Shown: positions 1 through 11,847, numbered from the stretch's first letter. The stretch is DNA of 64,000 nucleotides from JASJBU01 sp963790775 (GCA_963790775.1 CAWBPR010000024.1:1-64000), one strand, 5' to 3'. Notes: generated by a model from the letters alone, not told the origin. A program made the numbers and translations.

Positions 1-127
1 GCCGGAACCGGTCGCCGGACGCCGGAACCGGTCGCCGGACGCCGGAACCGGTCGCCGGAGCCCGGAGCCGGAGGTCGGAGGCCGGACGCCGGAACCGGTC
101 GCCGGACGCCGGAACCGGTCGTCGGCC
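1..127. repeat. GC-rich 20-bp tandem repeat
   Basis: A 20-bp unit beginning GCCGGAACCGG occurs three times head to tail (1-60). After about 27 bp of degenerate related sequence it occurs again at 88-107, with a diverged copy at 108-127. Each unit contains the palindrome ACCGGT. No reading frame crosses it convincingly. It may be a contig-edge repeat on which assembly stopped. Confidence 0.85.
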
Positions 128-319
128 TTCGGATTGTCATGCAGTGCTAAAAAGTCGGGTCAGAGGGACATTGAGCGATCCTGTCCACAGGCTATGTCGG
201 CCGCCCAAAATCATTTATTTCAAACACTTGATTCTGCCCCGGGCAAAAGGCTAGGTTACCCCCGTACAAACTCTTGAGGAGGGCCGAGCATTGAGGCCCC
301 TAAAAAAGCGGAGCATAAA

Positions 320-1039
<720 letters not shown>

Positions 1040-1084
1040 GGATCACGGACCTTTGAGAATCAGGCGATCTCCCTGCGCACGGGT

Positions 1085-2154
1085 ATGGAGCTGCAGCTGG
1101 TCATCGCGGCGGCTCAAGGATTCGCCGACCACCCTGGGCCCCACCACCCACTCGCGCCCGGGGTAAAGAGCACGGCGAAGCTGGCGGCGGGCCTGGGCGG
1201 CGCCACCACCGTGGTGGCCGGCGGAGCTCTTCTGGGCGGCGAACCTCGGCTTCTGGGCCAGCATGGGCGCGGCCCTGGGCCTCGGCGCGATCCCCCTGGT
1301 GGCCACCCTGGCCGGCGCCGGGGTTGCTGGCCATGGGGCTGCCCTCGGCGCAAGAGCAACAACCCGCAGGAGTACTTTACCGGCAGCGCGACCAGCTGGA
1401 GCTGACCTATTGCTGCTTCCACCTGCTCGCCGAGGCGGACGGTCGTATCTCGGAGGAGGAGCCGCGTGGTCCTGCGCTCGGTCCTGCTGCAGTACCCGCT
1501 CACGGACGAGGACATACAGAAGATCCTCAGGAGCGCTCCCCTTCGACACCATCCTGGCCCAGGCCGGGGACGTGGACGAGGCTGACCGTCGGGAGGTGCT
1601 CCGGGGGACCTGGATGCTGGCCGAGACCGACGGCGTCCTCTCCGGAGGAGGAGGTGCTCTTCGCCGATCTGGCCCAGGGCGCGGCTGGGGCTGGGGTCGG
1701 AGGTGCGCGAGCTCAAGAAGCAAGTTGGGGTGACGTTCCAGGCCAGCATCAATGATCTGGTCACCTCGATGTTCCGCACCTGCCAGCAGATCCCGACCGC
1801 AGCCACTGGGGCAGCCGGCGAGGCAACGCGTTCCTCGAGGCGCTGGCGCAGATCGCGGCGACGCCCCAGGTGCGACGAAACCTGCGCAACTCCATGAACA
1901 GCGGGCTCTCGCCGGGCGGGGTGGGCCGCATCATCGACGACCGGCTGGAGGCGCCGAAGCTGGTGGCCCAGGCCTACAACGCGATCTGCGCGGTGCACGC
2001 CGCCGATGACTCGGCCCGCAAGGCCGGCCGCGATCGCCTCCTCTCCCTCGCCGGAAACTCCAGCCTGGGCCGGGGGGAGTCGCGCAAGATCTTCACCGAC
2101 ATCGAGACCCTCTTGAGCGAGGCCGCGGGGGCGGCCGGGGAGCGACAGGCGTGA
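1085..2154 (+). pseudogene. TerB-like domain protein, frameshifted
   Basis: The fragments form one protein when frames are switched. CCFHLLAEADGRISEEE (about 1410-1460) is a TerB-type motif with a helix-loop acidic pair. It is followed by VLRSVLLQYPLTDEDIQKIL, then PFDTILAQAGDVDEADRRE, then TWMLAETDGVLS and, in the last frame, a helical C-terminus ending at 2154. TerB-like domains occur in tellurite-resistance and envelope-stress proteins; the role here is unknown. The true start is unclear and the region 1085-1390 is not recognisable. The stop overlaps the GTG start of the next gene by four bases, so the two were probably cotranslated. Confidence 0.55.
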
Positions 2155-3362
2155 GCAAGCGGGACAGCTACCAGATACCGGATGAGCGGTTCTCCTGCCA
2201 GAGCTGCGGGCGCTGCTGCACCATGTGGACCATCACCCTCGATCAGAGCAGGGTGGATCTGCTGCGCAAGCACGACTGGGGAGGTGATCCCTTCGTGCGT
2301 CGCAGGGGTGAGGGGGACCCCTACCGCATCAGGATGTCGGGCGGACGCTGCTTCTTCCTCGAGCAGGACGGCACCTGCAGGATCCACAACACCCTGGGGT
2401 ATGAGGCCAAGCCGGAGGGCTGCAAGGCCTTCCCGCTGCACGTGGCCCAGGTGGCGGGTAAGACCCACTTCCGCCTCAGCTTCTACTGCCCGGCGGTTAC
2501 TGGACAGGAAGGCAAGAAGCTCAAAGAGCAGATGCGATGGCTGAAGGCCACCACCCAGACGGCGGGGGACGTGGCGCGCAAGGTGCCGCTGCAGCTGGAC
2601 CCGACGCTGGAGCTGACCCTGCGCGACGTGGAGGCCATCGAGGGGAAGCTGCTGGAGCTCCTGTCGCGGCTGGAGCTACCGGTGGCCGATCGGCTCGCGG
2701 CGGGCTCGGCGCTGCTGGAGCGCCTGCAGCGGGTCACCCGAGAGAGCGGCAAGCGGGCCCTGCTCCCCGCGCTCAAGCAGGTGGGCACTGGATCATGCGA
2801 GGAATTGGCGCTGGAGGGGAGACAGGGCGGCAGCGCGGCCAAGGCCGGCCCCGTGCTCTCTCTCTTTCTGGGGCAGGATTGCCGGCCGGGGGCATTCCCG
2901 CGTCTGGGGCACTTCTTCGGCGTGCGCTTCTACCACATGGGCCTCTCCCGCCTGCGGTCACAGATGATGGGGGCCAAGGCCTCCCGGCGGGCCATCGAGG
3001 CCGTGGCCTTCGATCCGCCCACGGCGGGCAATGAGCTGCTCACCAGGTACTTCACCCACAAGCTTCGCGCTCGCCGGACCCTGTGCGGAGAGCTGACCAT
3101 GATCACCGGGTTCAACCTGCTGATCGCGGCCTACGGGATGATCAACACCCTGGCGCGGCTGAGGGCCGCGAGCGAGGGGCGGACCGTCTGCGACGAGGAG
3201 GACCTGGTGAGGGCGATCCAGTCAGCGGATCTGCTGGTGGTGGAGCACACGACCCTGCAGGCGGGCAGCCTGATGGCGACCCTCACCGACACGGTGCTGG
3301 CCCAGGATCGGCTCTGCGCCTCGCTGCTGGCCCGGGTGCAGGGCGCTCCGCGGTCGAGGTGA
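2151..3362 (+). CDS. YkgJ-family cysteine-cluster protein
   Basis: This 403-residue protein carries the YkgJ-type motif near residues 15-24 (CQSCGRCC), followed by FFLEQDGTC and a downstream GCKAFP element. This family is annotated as zinc- or iron-chelating. The first 120 residues hold the family domain; the remaining 280 residues are mostly helical, have no motif I recognise, and make this protein longer than most relatives. It starts with GTG, overlapping the previous stop. It is one of only two genes in the GC-rich left end that read without a frameshift. The biochemical function is not established. Confidence 0.75.
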   Translation: MSKRDSYQIPDERFSCQSCGRCCTMWTITLDQSRVDLLRKHDWGGDPFVRRRGEGDPYRIRMSGGRCFFLEQDGTCRIHNTLGYEAKPEGCKAFPLHVAQVAGKTHFRLSFYCPAVTGQEGKKLKEQMRWLKATTQTAGDVARKVPLQLDPTLELTLRDVEAIEGKLLELLSRLELPVADRLAAGSALLERLQRVTRESGKRALLPALKQVGTGSCEELALEGRQGGSAAKAGPVLSLFLGQDCRPGAFPRLGHFFGVRFYHMGLSRLRSQMMGAKASRRAIEAVAFDPPTAGNELLTRYFTHKLRARRTLCGELTMITGFNLLIAAYGMINTLARLRAASEGRTVCDEEDLVRAIQSADLLVVEHTTLQAGSLMATLTDTVLAQDRLCASLLARVQGAPRSR

Positions 3363-3364
3363 GC

Positions 3365-5709
3365 CTAGGGGCTGACCCGCGCGCCGTAGATGTTCCAGTC
3401 GGCGCTGGGGTTGCCGTCCCAGACCACCAGATATGAGGCGCTGCCGAAGGCGACCCTGGGCTGGGATCCGCCGGTGGGATCGGTGGCGCAGGAGGGGGCG
3501 ATGGCGGTCTCGGTGGAGAGGTAGGTGCCGTCGGTCCCCATGATGTAGCCGTAGATGTTAGAGGTGTACTGGCCGCCGGCGTAGGAGTAGATGTTGGTGG
3601 CCACCAGGTAGTTGGTGCCGTCGAAGGCCAGAGACGGTAGCCCGATCTCCATGCCCGCGGTGTTCGCGGCCAGGTACTCGGCGCCGAGGGTGACGGTACC
3701 CGTGCCAGAGACGTGGGCGCCGAAGAGCTCCAGGTCTCCGCCGTTGCGGCGGTCCGACCAGACGGTGAAGAAGCTGACGCCGTCGCCCGCAACCGCGGGG
3801 GACCACTGGTCCCCGAGAGCGTCCGCCACGGTGAAGCCGCCTGGATCCTGCACCACCCCCAGGGGCGAGATCCGCGCCCCGAAGATGTCCCAGTCCACGC
3901 CGGTGTTGCCGTTCCAGACCAGCAGGTAGCGGCCGTTGCTGTAGGCGAGGTCCGGCCAGGGCATGAGCTCGGTGTGGGTCACCACCGAGTCGGCGATGAG
4001 CAGGGGGAGGAGGCGAACTCGGTGGCGGTGGTGATCAGGATGCCGTGCAGCGACGAGACGATGTCGGTGTTCACGGTCACGGCGCTGGCCACGGCCAGGA
4101 GGTAGTTGGCGCCGTCGAAGGCCAGGGTGGGGCGGATCACCCGTCCACCCGGGAGGTGGAGGCTGAAGGCGCCCATGGGATCGATCACGATCCCCGCGGG
4201 CGTCACCCGCGCCCCGAAGACCTCCGAGTCCGGGCCGTTGCGCTCATCCTGCCAGACCACCAGGTAGTTGGTGCCGTCGAAGGCCACGTCGGGGAGGGAC
4301 TGGGCGTCAACGGCGGTGCTGATGGGGATGTCCACCGGCGAGAGCACGACCCCCTGAGCGGAGACCAGGCGACCGTAGATGTCCCAGGTGCCGTTGCGTG
4401 AGTCCTGCCAGACCACCAGGTAGTTGGCGCCGTCGAAGGCCACCGCGGGCATGATCTGCTGGCTCCCGGCCAGGGTCTTGACCCCGATGGCGCTGGCGTC
4501 GATGAGCTCACCGCTGGCGTAGCAGCCCGCCGTGTTGAAGGTGCAGTTGAGGTTGCAGCCGAGGGCGCCGGTGCTGAAGCCGGTGGTGGCGCAGGTGGCG
4601 GTCCCCAGGGCGTTGCCATCGCACTGATCGGTGCCGTTGATCACGCCGTCACCGCACTTGTAGCAGCTGGTGGTGTCGAGGGTGCAGCTCGCGGTGCAGC
4701 CCAGGTCGCCGCCCTCGAAGCCCTGGGTCAGGCAGGTGGCGACGCCGTGGTCCGCGCCGTCGCACTGATCGGCGCCGTTGCGGATGCCGTCACCGCACCT
4801 GGTGCACCCGGAGGTGTCGAGGGTGCAGCCGGCGGTGCAGGCCAGGGTGCCGTCATCGAAGCCCTGGGTCAGGCAGGTGGCGGTGCCGAGCTCCTCGTCG
4901 TCGCACTGATCGGTGCCGTTGATCACGCCGTCGCCACAAGAAGTGGAGACGCAGCCGGAGGTGTCGAAGGTGCAGTCCACCTTGCAGGCCAGGTCGCCGC
5001 TGGCGAAGCCCTGGGAGACGCAGGTGGCGGTGCCGAGGTCCCCGTCGTCGCACTGATCGGTGCCGTTGCGGACGCTGTCGCCACATTTGGTGCAGCCGCG
5101 GGTGTCGAAGAGGCAACCCGGAGTGCAGCCCAGAGAACCACCCTCGAAGCCCTGGGTGAGGCAGGTCTCGGTGCCCTTGTCGTCGCCGTCGCACTCGTCG
5201 TTGCCGTTGATCACGCCGTCGCCGCAGCCCTCCACCGACGGGGTGCAGACGCCGTCTCCCTGGCAGGGCTCGGCCGCGGGGCAGGTCCGGTAGTAGATCC
5301 AGTCGGTGCCCGCCGAGTTACACTGCTCCACGTCGTTGCCCGAGCAGCGCTTGGTCCCGGGGGTGCAGCCCCCGCCCGTGTCCGCGGCCCCGTCCCGGGC
5401 GCCGCCGGTGTCGGGCAGGACCCCACCGTTGTCGTGGGCCGTGCCGCCATCATCCGGGATCACGCCTCCCTCCGTCGTGACGCCTGCCTCGGTAGGCGTG
5501 GTCCCGGCGTCGCTCGTCTGGCAGCTGCCGCAGAGGCCCCAGGTGGTCCCGGCGGAGTTACACACCTGGGTCCCCTTTGCGCCGCCGAGGCAAGTGCACT
5601 CTCTGGTGTCCTGTGGGTTACATACCCCCCCCACCTCCGGTGTGTCAGCCGAGCTGCACGCGCCGAGAAGAATGAAACAGATACCCACCCCAAAGAGCCT
5701 CGCAGTCAT
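3365..5709 (-). pseudogene. Large secreted lipoprotein with CGDGV cysteine-rich repeats, one frameshift
   Basis: The start at 5709 has an AAGGAGAGAG ribosome site and encodes a lipoprotein signal (LLGACSS). A Thr/Gly/Asp-rich linker follows, then five or six tandem cysteine-rich repeats of about 40 residues with the pattern CGDGVxNGxDQCD...TCxxQGF...LxCxxxCxxDTxGC. This repeat type is common in surface proteins of myxobacteria. The C-terminal part is a beta-propeller-like series with the recurring phrase VAFDGxNYLVVWQD. The frame breaks at about 4001-4012 in a run of C residues, and the last 206 residues continue in another frame to 3365. Repairing it gives a protein of about 780 residues. 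A surface-exposed binding protein is likely; the ligand is unknown. Confidence 0.75.
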
Positions 5710-6029
5710 GGTCTCTCTCCTTAATAAATAATGCCGGCATTTTACCGGAAATTGACGCTGCTGAGGCGATTAATCCTGGAGGTGGGGTTGGGTGGTCGGC
5801 TGCAGGGTCACCGCAGAGTGATCATTCCTTCTCCCAGTCCCAATCCATGAACTGGAATTCAAGCACCTTCCGCAGAAACTGCCCGCTGCGCATCCCCTGT
5901 TATCCTCAGACGCAGGTCGCGGCTGCTCACTCACTCCTGGTGTAACCGGATCCGAGGCCCTTTTGTCGGGCCTCATGGCCGTGACAGGGGCCGGGGCCGG
6001 TGCTGGCAACCGGGTGGATCAAGAGGTGC
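5710..6029. other. Intergenic stretch without a recognisable gene
   Basis: Apart from the ribosome site of the large lipoprotein gene at its left edge, I see no conserved protein, RNA gene or repeat in these 320 bases. Short open frames here lack initiation signals and homologous motifs. Confidence 0.5.
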
Positions 6030-6266
6030 TCAGTAGGACCGGATCTCACCGCAGTCCGGGCAGACCCAGGTGATGTGGTTGCAGGTGAAGCCCCAGCTGT
6101 CCTGCTCCATGCAGCGATCACAGATCACAAAGCCGCAGGGGCAGGCCCAGAAGAAGCGGCGCTCCTCGCGGCAGAGGGGGCAGGGCTTCTGCTCTCCGCG
6201 ACGACGGCGCTGCCGGTGGGAGAGGCGTCCCTGGGCGGCTGCATTGTCCCTGACCGGCGCCTTCAT
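6030..6266 (-). CDS. Small zinc-ribbon protein
   Basis: This 78-residue protein has a basic N-terminus followed by four cysteine pairs: CPLC, CPCGFVIC, CDRC (with a later lone C) and CPDC. Such spacing suggests one or two structural zinc sites. Its ATG lies three bases after the stop of the upstream minus-strand lipoprotein gene, which suggests cotranscription. I cannot assign a function. The regular cysteine spacing and tight placement support a real gene despite its size. Confidence 0.55.
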   Translation of the reverse strand: MKAPVRDNAAAQGRLSHRQRRRRGEQKPCPLCREERRFFWACPCGFVICDRCMEQDSWGFTCNHITWVCPDCGEIRSY

Positions 6267-6268
6267 GG

Positions 6269-7143
6269 TCAGGGGGTCACGTTGACGGTGTAGGTGTGGT
6301 CGGAGTGGGCGCCGGCCTCCTTGAGCACCTTGATGTAGAGCGTGCCGCTGTCGTCCCCCATGCCCGTGCCCGTACAGCTCACGCTGGGGGAGAGGTAAAG
6401 GTTGGTCCCCCCGTAGCCGGTTTGGGAGTCGGCGGTGAGCTCATTGCCGCCGTCGCAGAGGTAGAAGGCGGCGGTGCGGTAGAACCCGGTGGGGGGAGGC
6501 TCGCCAGGGAGATGTGGACCTTGCCGTCCACGATGCAGCCGGGCTTGTCGTTGATGTGCAGCTTGAACCAGTCGGCCCGGCCGTTGGCCCGGGCGGTGGG
6601 GGCCTTGAGGTGCAGGCGATCATCGGAGGGGATCACCGCGGTGGTGGACTGGCTGTCGCCGTTGCAGTCGGTGACGTCGGCCATGTCGAAGGAGGCGGCC
6701 TCCGCCTGGCTGTCGTGGATCGGCAGGTCATCCATGGCCTCGCAGCCGTCCTTGGCGTCCACGTTGACGTCGTAGTACTCCTCCTTGCACTCGATGTTGC
6801 ACTCCCCAGAGATGCAGGTCCTCGAGGTGGCGGCGGTGTCCTGGCCCGGGGGGCAGCTCTCACCGCACTTGCTGCAGTTATCCACGGTCCCCTTCTCGCA
6901 GCCCCCGTCCTCGAAGGTCTGGGGGCCCTGATCCAGGGGCCGGGAGTAGACGTCCCCGCGTGGCACCAGATCCCGGACCCCGGCGTCAGCCGCCCTGAAA
7001 CCCCAATCCGGGTTCGTATTGATCGGTGGGGGGCCTGGTTTGCCTCCGGCACAACCGGCGATGATGATCAGCAGACCCCCCAGGTACACGTGATACGGCG
7101 GTAGGTACATCGTCAAAAAAGCTCCTGGGACATAAACTATCAT
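6269..7143 (-). pseudogene. Secreted lipoprotein, frameshifted near its C-terminus
   Basis: The N-terminus has a hydrophobic segment and lipobox (IIIAGC), with the likeliest start at the ATG encoding MYLPPYHV (near 7110). A proline-rich linker leads to a cysteine-rich block (CEKGTVDNCSKCGESCPPGQ, then CISGECNIEC) and a beta-rich domain with DWFKLHINDKPG. At about 6500 the frame changes; the continuation GFYRTAAFYLCDGG, then DDSGTLYIKVLKEAG and TYTVNVTP reaches a stop at 6269. The final domain resembles bacterial pre-peptidase-type C-terminal beta domains, but that is a weak call. The style matches the neighbouring myxobacterial lipoprotein. Confidence 0.6.
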
Positions 7144-7445
7144 GAAATCGGTCGGTGTGTCTGGCTGATGTGCATGGTCCGCGAGTGGAAATGGCGAGCA
7201 TGTCAGGGGTGGGAATCACAGGCCGATGTGGCCTATTGCGTTAGCGATTGAGCCGAGGTGGCCCCAGATCTGCCTGCAGATCTGCATGCCTTTGGGCTAG
7301 GCACATGCTGGAGATTCTGCTGGAGTGGCAATCGATTCTCAGTTTCCCTGTTCGATTGTGAGTGCCATCATTTCCAGTTGTCCGGCTATCTGTATGAATA
7401 CATTAAACATCTATAAAATCTGGGTTGGCATCAATACTGCTTTAG
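7144..7445. other. Composition boundary, no gene seen
   Basis: GC content falls from the very high level of the left end to a moderate level across this stretch. It contains a perfect 8-bp inverted repeat with a 2-bp centre (7266-7283, AGATCTGC-CT-GCAGATCT) but no convincing reading frame. It is one of the two places where the two genome types could have been joined. Confidence 0.5.
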
Positions 7446-7529
7446 TAAGAATTCGTTTACCAATATGGAGTGGAGAATTATGTCTAATAAGAATTCGTTT
7501 ACCAATATGGAGTGGAGAATTATGTCTAA
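7446..7529 (+). repeat. Perfect 42-bp tandem duplication of a translation start region
   Basis: Two identical 42-bp copies lie at 7446-7487 and 7488-7529. Each contains GGAGTGGAGAATT followed by ATGTCTAA, that is a ribosome site and start codon. The unit is a multiple of three, so both starts share one frame: the first copy begins MSNKNSF and reads through into the second, which begins MSKLSSL. The duplication adds an optional 19-residue leader to the downstream protein. Confidence 0.95.
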
Positions 7530-8145
7530 GCTGAGTAGCTTGAGAATTGCTTTCGGAGCCTGTCTGGTAGGATTGCTGACCGCATCAACACCAACCTGGG
7601 CGGCGCCCAACAATATGCAGCACATGGTAGCCTTTGACCAGATCGCTCAGGGCAAGAGCGGTGTGCTGCAAAGTCTGGCCTATAACAGTGTCGTCCGGCG
7701 GCTGGTGAGAACACCACAGGGCATGACACAACTGCTCCAGCGGGCGCAGCACAATGGCATTGGTAAAGCCATCATCTTCGACTCGCAACGGGCGCAAAAC
7801 GGGAAACCCTATCAGTACACCCTCGGCGGCCAGATCTTCTACTATCAAAAAGTGATGGTGATTTACGACCCGGCACGGCTTGGCGTGTCCAGCGGCAAGG
7901 TGGAATACGGTCAGGTGTTCAGGAACACGCTACACCCACAGGGCCTCCGAACGGTGTGGGAGTCTGGCAAGGCAGATGGTGACCTAGGTGTGGTCATGAC
8001 CACGCCCCACAACCCACAGGGCAACCTCAACATCTTTTTTTGCGCCCAGAAAAACGGGAAAACCGTCTATGATACCGGTCTGAGTCCGTACAAGAACTAC
8101 CCTGTGCTACCCGTGGGCCAGACGGCCAGCTGGGAGCAGCACTAG
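7522..8145 (+). CDS. Secreted protein of unknown function
   Basis: I chose the ATG at 7522 because it gives a standard signal peptide (MSKLSSLRIAFGACLVGLL..., cleavage after PTWA). The in-frame ATG at 7465 would bury it behind 19 residues. The mature part is about 180 residues, has no transmembrane segment, a single late cysteine (IFFCAQ), and many Gln, Asn and Tyr residues. I recognise no family. It stands alone between the GC-rich left end and the asd stump, so its genomic origin is uncertain. Confidence 0.6.
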   Translation: MSKLSSLRIAFGACLVGLLTASTPTWAAPNNMQHMVAFDQIAQGKSGVLQSLAYNSVVRRLVRTPQGMTQLLQRAQHNGIGKAIIFDSQRAQNGKPYQYTLGGQIFYYQKVMVIYDPARLGVSSGKVEYGQVFRNTLHPQGLRTVWESGKADGDLGVVMTTPHNPQGNLNIFFCAQKNGKTVYDTGLSPYKNYPVLPVGQTASWEQH

Positions 8146-8482
8146 CCTCGATCGCCATCTAGCGCGGTTGTCGCGGCGGCTCTTCTCCTCGGTGCGGCCC
8201 GACCCTCCTCCTCCTCACCCTCCACCCCTGTATTAGGAATAGGGAGTAGTGGTCTAGTAAATGGGGTCCACCCCACCCTGCAGTGGCGAATACTCTGGGA
8301 AGCGAACTCTGCGACTCTTTACCTGGGTGAAGGCGACCGTGGGAAAGCGCGATCATTGAAGGGGAGGATCCCAATCAACCGCCAAATGCTGCAAGGCAAC
8401 ATGTGTAACATGCACAAACAACAGTTTAATTTACTTTTTAGCAAATGGTGGTTCTGTTACATCTACTTGGTTCAGTCCCGTA
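8146..8482. other. Unassigned stretch before the asd stump
   Basis: No gene or RNA is recognisable. An open frame runs into the asd fragment from 8360, but its translation before about 8480 does not resemble Asd. Homology to Asd therefore begins abruptly, which makes this the second candidate join or insertion point. Confidence 0.5.
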
Positions 8483-8887
8483 TTGCTGCCTGGCGGTCTA
8501 TCTGATGTCGAAATCAGAATCGTCGGCGATACAAAACAGCTGTTGGGAGATCGGGATCTGAAGCTTTCGGTCAGCTGCTGCTGGGCGCCGGTATTTTTCG
8601 GTCACACCCAGGCCGTAGAGCTGCAGTTGAACGCCCCGATATCCGCAGATCAGCTGAAAAACGGCTTCTCCAGTTTTCCCGATATCTCGCTTTTTTATAC
8701 TTCAGATTCTTATCCGACAGCCGTTACAGATGCATCTGGCAATAATAGTTTGGCGGTGGGAAGGCTTAAATCCGACTCGGAATATTCGACAGATTTCTCA
8801 CTTTGGACAGTTGCAGACAATCTGCGATTCGGGATTGCTGGAAATGCTGTCAAGATAGTTGAAGTTTTGGTAAAAGACTATTTGTAA
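8483..8887 (+). pseudogene. C-terminal fragment of aspartate-semialdehyde dehydrogenase (Asd/USG-1 family)
   Basis: The 134 residues match only the C-terminal third of the Asd/USG-1 family: APVFFGHTQAVEL, PISADQL, YPTAVTDASGNN, SLWTVADNLRFG and KIVEVLVKDYL. The NAD-binding domain and catalytic cysteine region are missing. Asd makes aspartate semialdehyde for lysine, threonine and methionine; USG-1 is a non-catalytic paralogue. In pseudomonads and relatives asd and usg lie directly upstream of fimV, exactly as here, so this is the remnant of the normal neighbour. It could be truncated by a real insertion or by a false join of contigs. No proper start codon is visible; TTG at 8483 is only nominal. 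Confidence 0.75.
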
Positions 8888-9016
8888 GCTATATTTAGCG
8901 TCAAATTATTAAGCTAATTCTAAAATCTTTTGGAGCAATTCAGTTGGGTTTATTTGCCCCATTTTTCACAGATGCTGTGTTATCGATAAGACATGTTTGT
9001 CTGGCAAGGAGGAAGC

Positions 9017-11828
9017 ATGATTCGTAAGCTGTCCCTAGCAGTGGCTGTAGCTACAGCGCTATCACCCCTGGGCGTCTTCGCATTGGGGCTCGGAGATATA
9101 CATACACAATCCGCGCTCAATCAGCGTTTCAAAGCTGAAATAGATCTGCTTGCTGTAAGCCGGGATGAATTAGAAGATGTCAGAGTCGGACTTGCATCCC
9201 CAGAAGCTTTTTTAAAAGCGGGCATCGATCGGCCATACCTGCTGTCAGCCTTGAAGTTTATGCCCTCCCTGGCGCCGGATGGTCGGATGATCATTGCGGT
9301 TGACAGCCAGGATCCTGTGCGTGAGCCCTTTCTGAATTTTCTGCTTGAGGTCAACTGGCCGAAAGGCCGCATGCTGCGAGAGTATACGGTGCTGCTTGAC
9401 CCGCCGGTAACTCTGGCAAGACAACCGGCTCCGATAACCGCTCCCAGGGTAGCGGCTGCGCCTTCGCGTCAGTTGGAGCCTGCCAGGAAATCCGATGCAG
9501 CTGTTGTAGCGGGCTCCTACCCGGCGCCGGCCTCACAAACTGGCGGAGCGAGGGAGTACGGCCCGGTAAAATCCAATGATAACCTGTGGCAGATTGCCCA
9601 GACCCTCCGTTTGCAGAATGAGTCTGTGGAGCAGGTGATGATTGCCCTGCAGCAATATAACCCGAACGCCTTCATCCGGAACAATGTGAATGGCCTTAAA
9701 AGAGGCAGGATTCTGCGGCTTCCGGAAGGTGCGGATGTTACCGGTATGTCCCATCGGGATGCGCGCCGTGAATTTTTGGCCCAGACAAAGGATTGGCGGG
9801 AGCGTCATTCCAAACCCGCGCCTGCGCCTGCGGTAACACCATCGGTGCAGGACCAGGCGGAGCCCGTCAAGTCGATTGAAAAAAAGGATCGATTGGAGCT
9901 GATCTCAGCAAAACCGCAGGTTGCTGATGAGACAACGCCTGCCGAGAGTAAGGCGGAGAGCATTGAGAAGATGTCCCGTCTTGAACAGGAAGTTATGCTG
10001 GTGAGAGAGGAGAATGAGAGTTCTCGCCAGGAAAATGAGGCTCTGCAGGCACGGATTCGTGAACTGGAGTCGCAGATCGGTGATATCCAACGTCTACTGA
10101 CCCTGAAAAGCGATCAGATGACACAGCTTCAGACCACGCAACAGATCGTCGAAGAGAAGACTGAGGAATTAGAGGCGGCCCTGGATGAGGCGGCAATGGT
10201 TGCAGAGCCAGAGCCCCAGTTGACAGACGCAACTGAGATTGAAGCCAAGGCGACTGCAGAAGTCGCGCAACCGATCGTAGAGGTGGATATCGAGTCAATC
10301 GTCGCAGAAGCGATGAAGTTGGATGAGGCTCCCTCCGAGGCGATGGTTGCAGAAAGCGAAACGACGCAACCGACCGAACCTGAAAAGCCTGCCGCGCCAG
10401 CTGAGGCTGAACCTGCTGCGGTCAGCCCACCCGCTAGCAGATACCAAGCCGCTCACTCCTCCTGAGCCTAAGGCTGCAGATAAGCCGAAACAGGGTGGGT
10501 TCCTGGATATCCTGACCGGCAATTCCACGCTGATGGGCATAGTGGGTGCGGTGGTCGTGCTGTTGTTGTCACTCTTGTGGTTGATTATGCGCCGCCGTAA
10601 AGAGGCGGAAGCTGAATTTGCCGAGAGTATTCTGGTTACTCCTGAAGGTGAGGCGGCTGCAGGTAATGCGCACCGTTCGTCCGGTTCAGTCAATGAGCCG
10701 TCAGAAGAAACCTCCTTCATGAGCGACTTCTCCCCCAGTGATATCGATGCGCTGCAGGATGAGACAGGTGAAGTCGATCCGGTTTCTGAAGCGGATGTCT
10801 ATATTGCATACGGTCGTTATCAGCAGGCGGAAGAACTCATCAAGCAGGCTATCGAAAAGTTTCCTGAACGAGAGGAGCTGAAACACAAGCTGTTGGAGAT
10901 CTATTATTCGGCCAAAAATACTACGCAATTCACGCGCTTGGCCGGAGAGTTGCAACGGGCCGGACTGGAAAAGGAGAAACCGGAGACTTGGGCGCGGGTC
11001 GCCAATATGGGTAAGGAACTGGATCCAGGTAATGCACTGTTCGCCGTGGCGGCAGGCGCAGCAGCAGGTGTCGGTCTCAATGCCCTGGATGATGATTTTG
11101 ATGACCTGGGTCTTAACCTGAACAGTGAACTGTTGGGGAACGCTGATGTTTCCTCGGCAAAAGAAGCGGCCCCTGATTCCGTAGACGGGATAAGCGAGAT
11201 GGATCTGGATGATCTTGGTGAACTGGACGGGATGGACTCGGAAAGCCTTGAGTCCAGCCTGTCGCTCGATTCAGAGTTTCTTAACAATCTCGAAGCGGAT
11301 CAGAAACCAGACGCAAAGGACCTGAAGGAAGACTCTGGTTCGCTGGATATAGATCTGGGTGACTTGGAAGATGTCGCCGGTTCCGCCAGCCATGTCGACG
11401 AGGACAGCTTGGGACTCTCTTCATCAATGGATGGATTGAGCGAACTCTCCGGACTTGATCTATCGGATGCAGACTATGATTCCAACGTGGTTGGTTTGGA
11501 AGATTCGGAATCATTGGATGATCTGGACCTGGAGAGCCTCGAAAAGGAGCTGGAGTTACTTTCAGGAGATCTTGAAGAAGAGATCGATGAGCAACCAGAC
11601 GCAGATGAACTGAACTTGTCTGACGAGCTTGCAGTGAAAGAGGAAGAGGAGGCGGTGCTTGATCTGGATTCCACCGATGAGATTACGACCAAGCTGGACC
11701 TGGCGCGCGCTTATGTGGACATGGGTGATGAGGACGGCGCGAAAAGCATCCTCGAAGAGGTTGTTATTGAAGGTAGCGATGAACAGAAACAGCAGGCTCA
11801 GGAATTGTTAGGTACACTATCAGGCTGA
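9017..11828 (+). CDS. fimV: FimV-like polar hub protein, one apparent frameshift
   Basis: FimV organises the cell pole and type IV pili. The ATG at 9017 has an AAGGAGGAAGC ribosome site and gives a signal peptide ending near VFA; an earlier ATG at 8993 lacks one. Next come the conserved FimV N-terminal domain (LGLGDIHTQSALNQRF), a LysM-like domain (NDNLWQIAQTLRLQNESVEQ), a coiled coil, one membrane span (about 10,530-10,590, followed by MRRRKE), an acidic Asp/Leu/Glu-rich cytoplasmic region and the FimV C-terminal domain (ARAYVDMGDEDGAKSIL). The frame shifts between about 10,430 and 10,465. Repaired, the protein is about 936 residues, normal for FimV. Gene order with truA is typical. Confidence 0.88.
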
Positions 11829-11847
11829 TTTAACCAAGCCTGATAGG

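Noticed and set aside
1..127. Possible CRISPR or origin repeats
   Set aside because: The units are head to tail without spacers, and no DnaA boxes or replication genes are nearby.
4747..5724. A 325-residue plus-strand open frame opposite the large lipoprotein
   Set aside because: It is rich in Ala, Val and Gly and mirrors the high-GC minus-strand CGDGV repeats. It has no motif or start signal and is a shadow frame.
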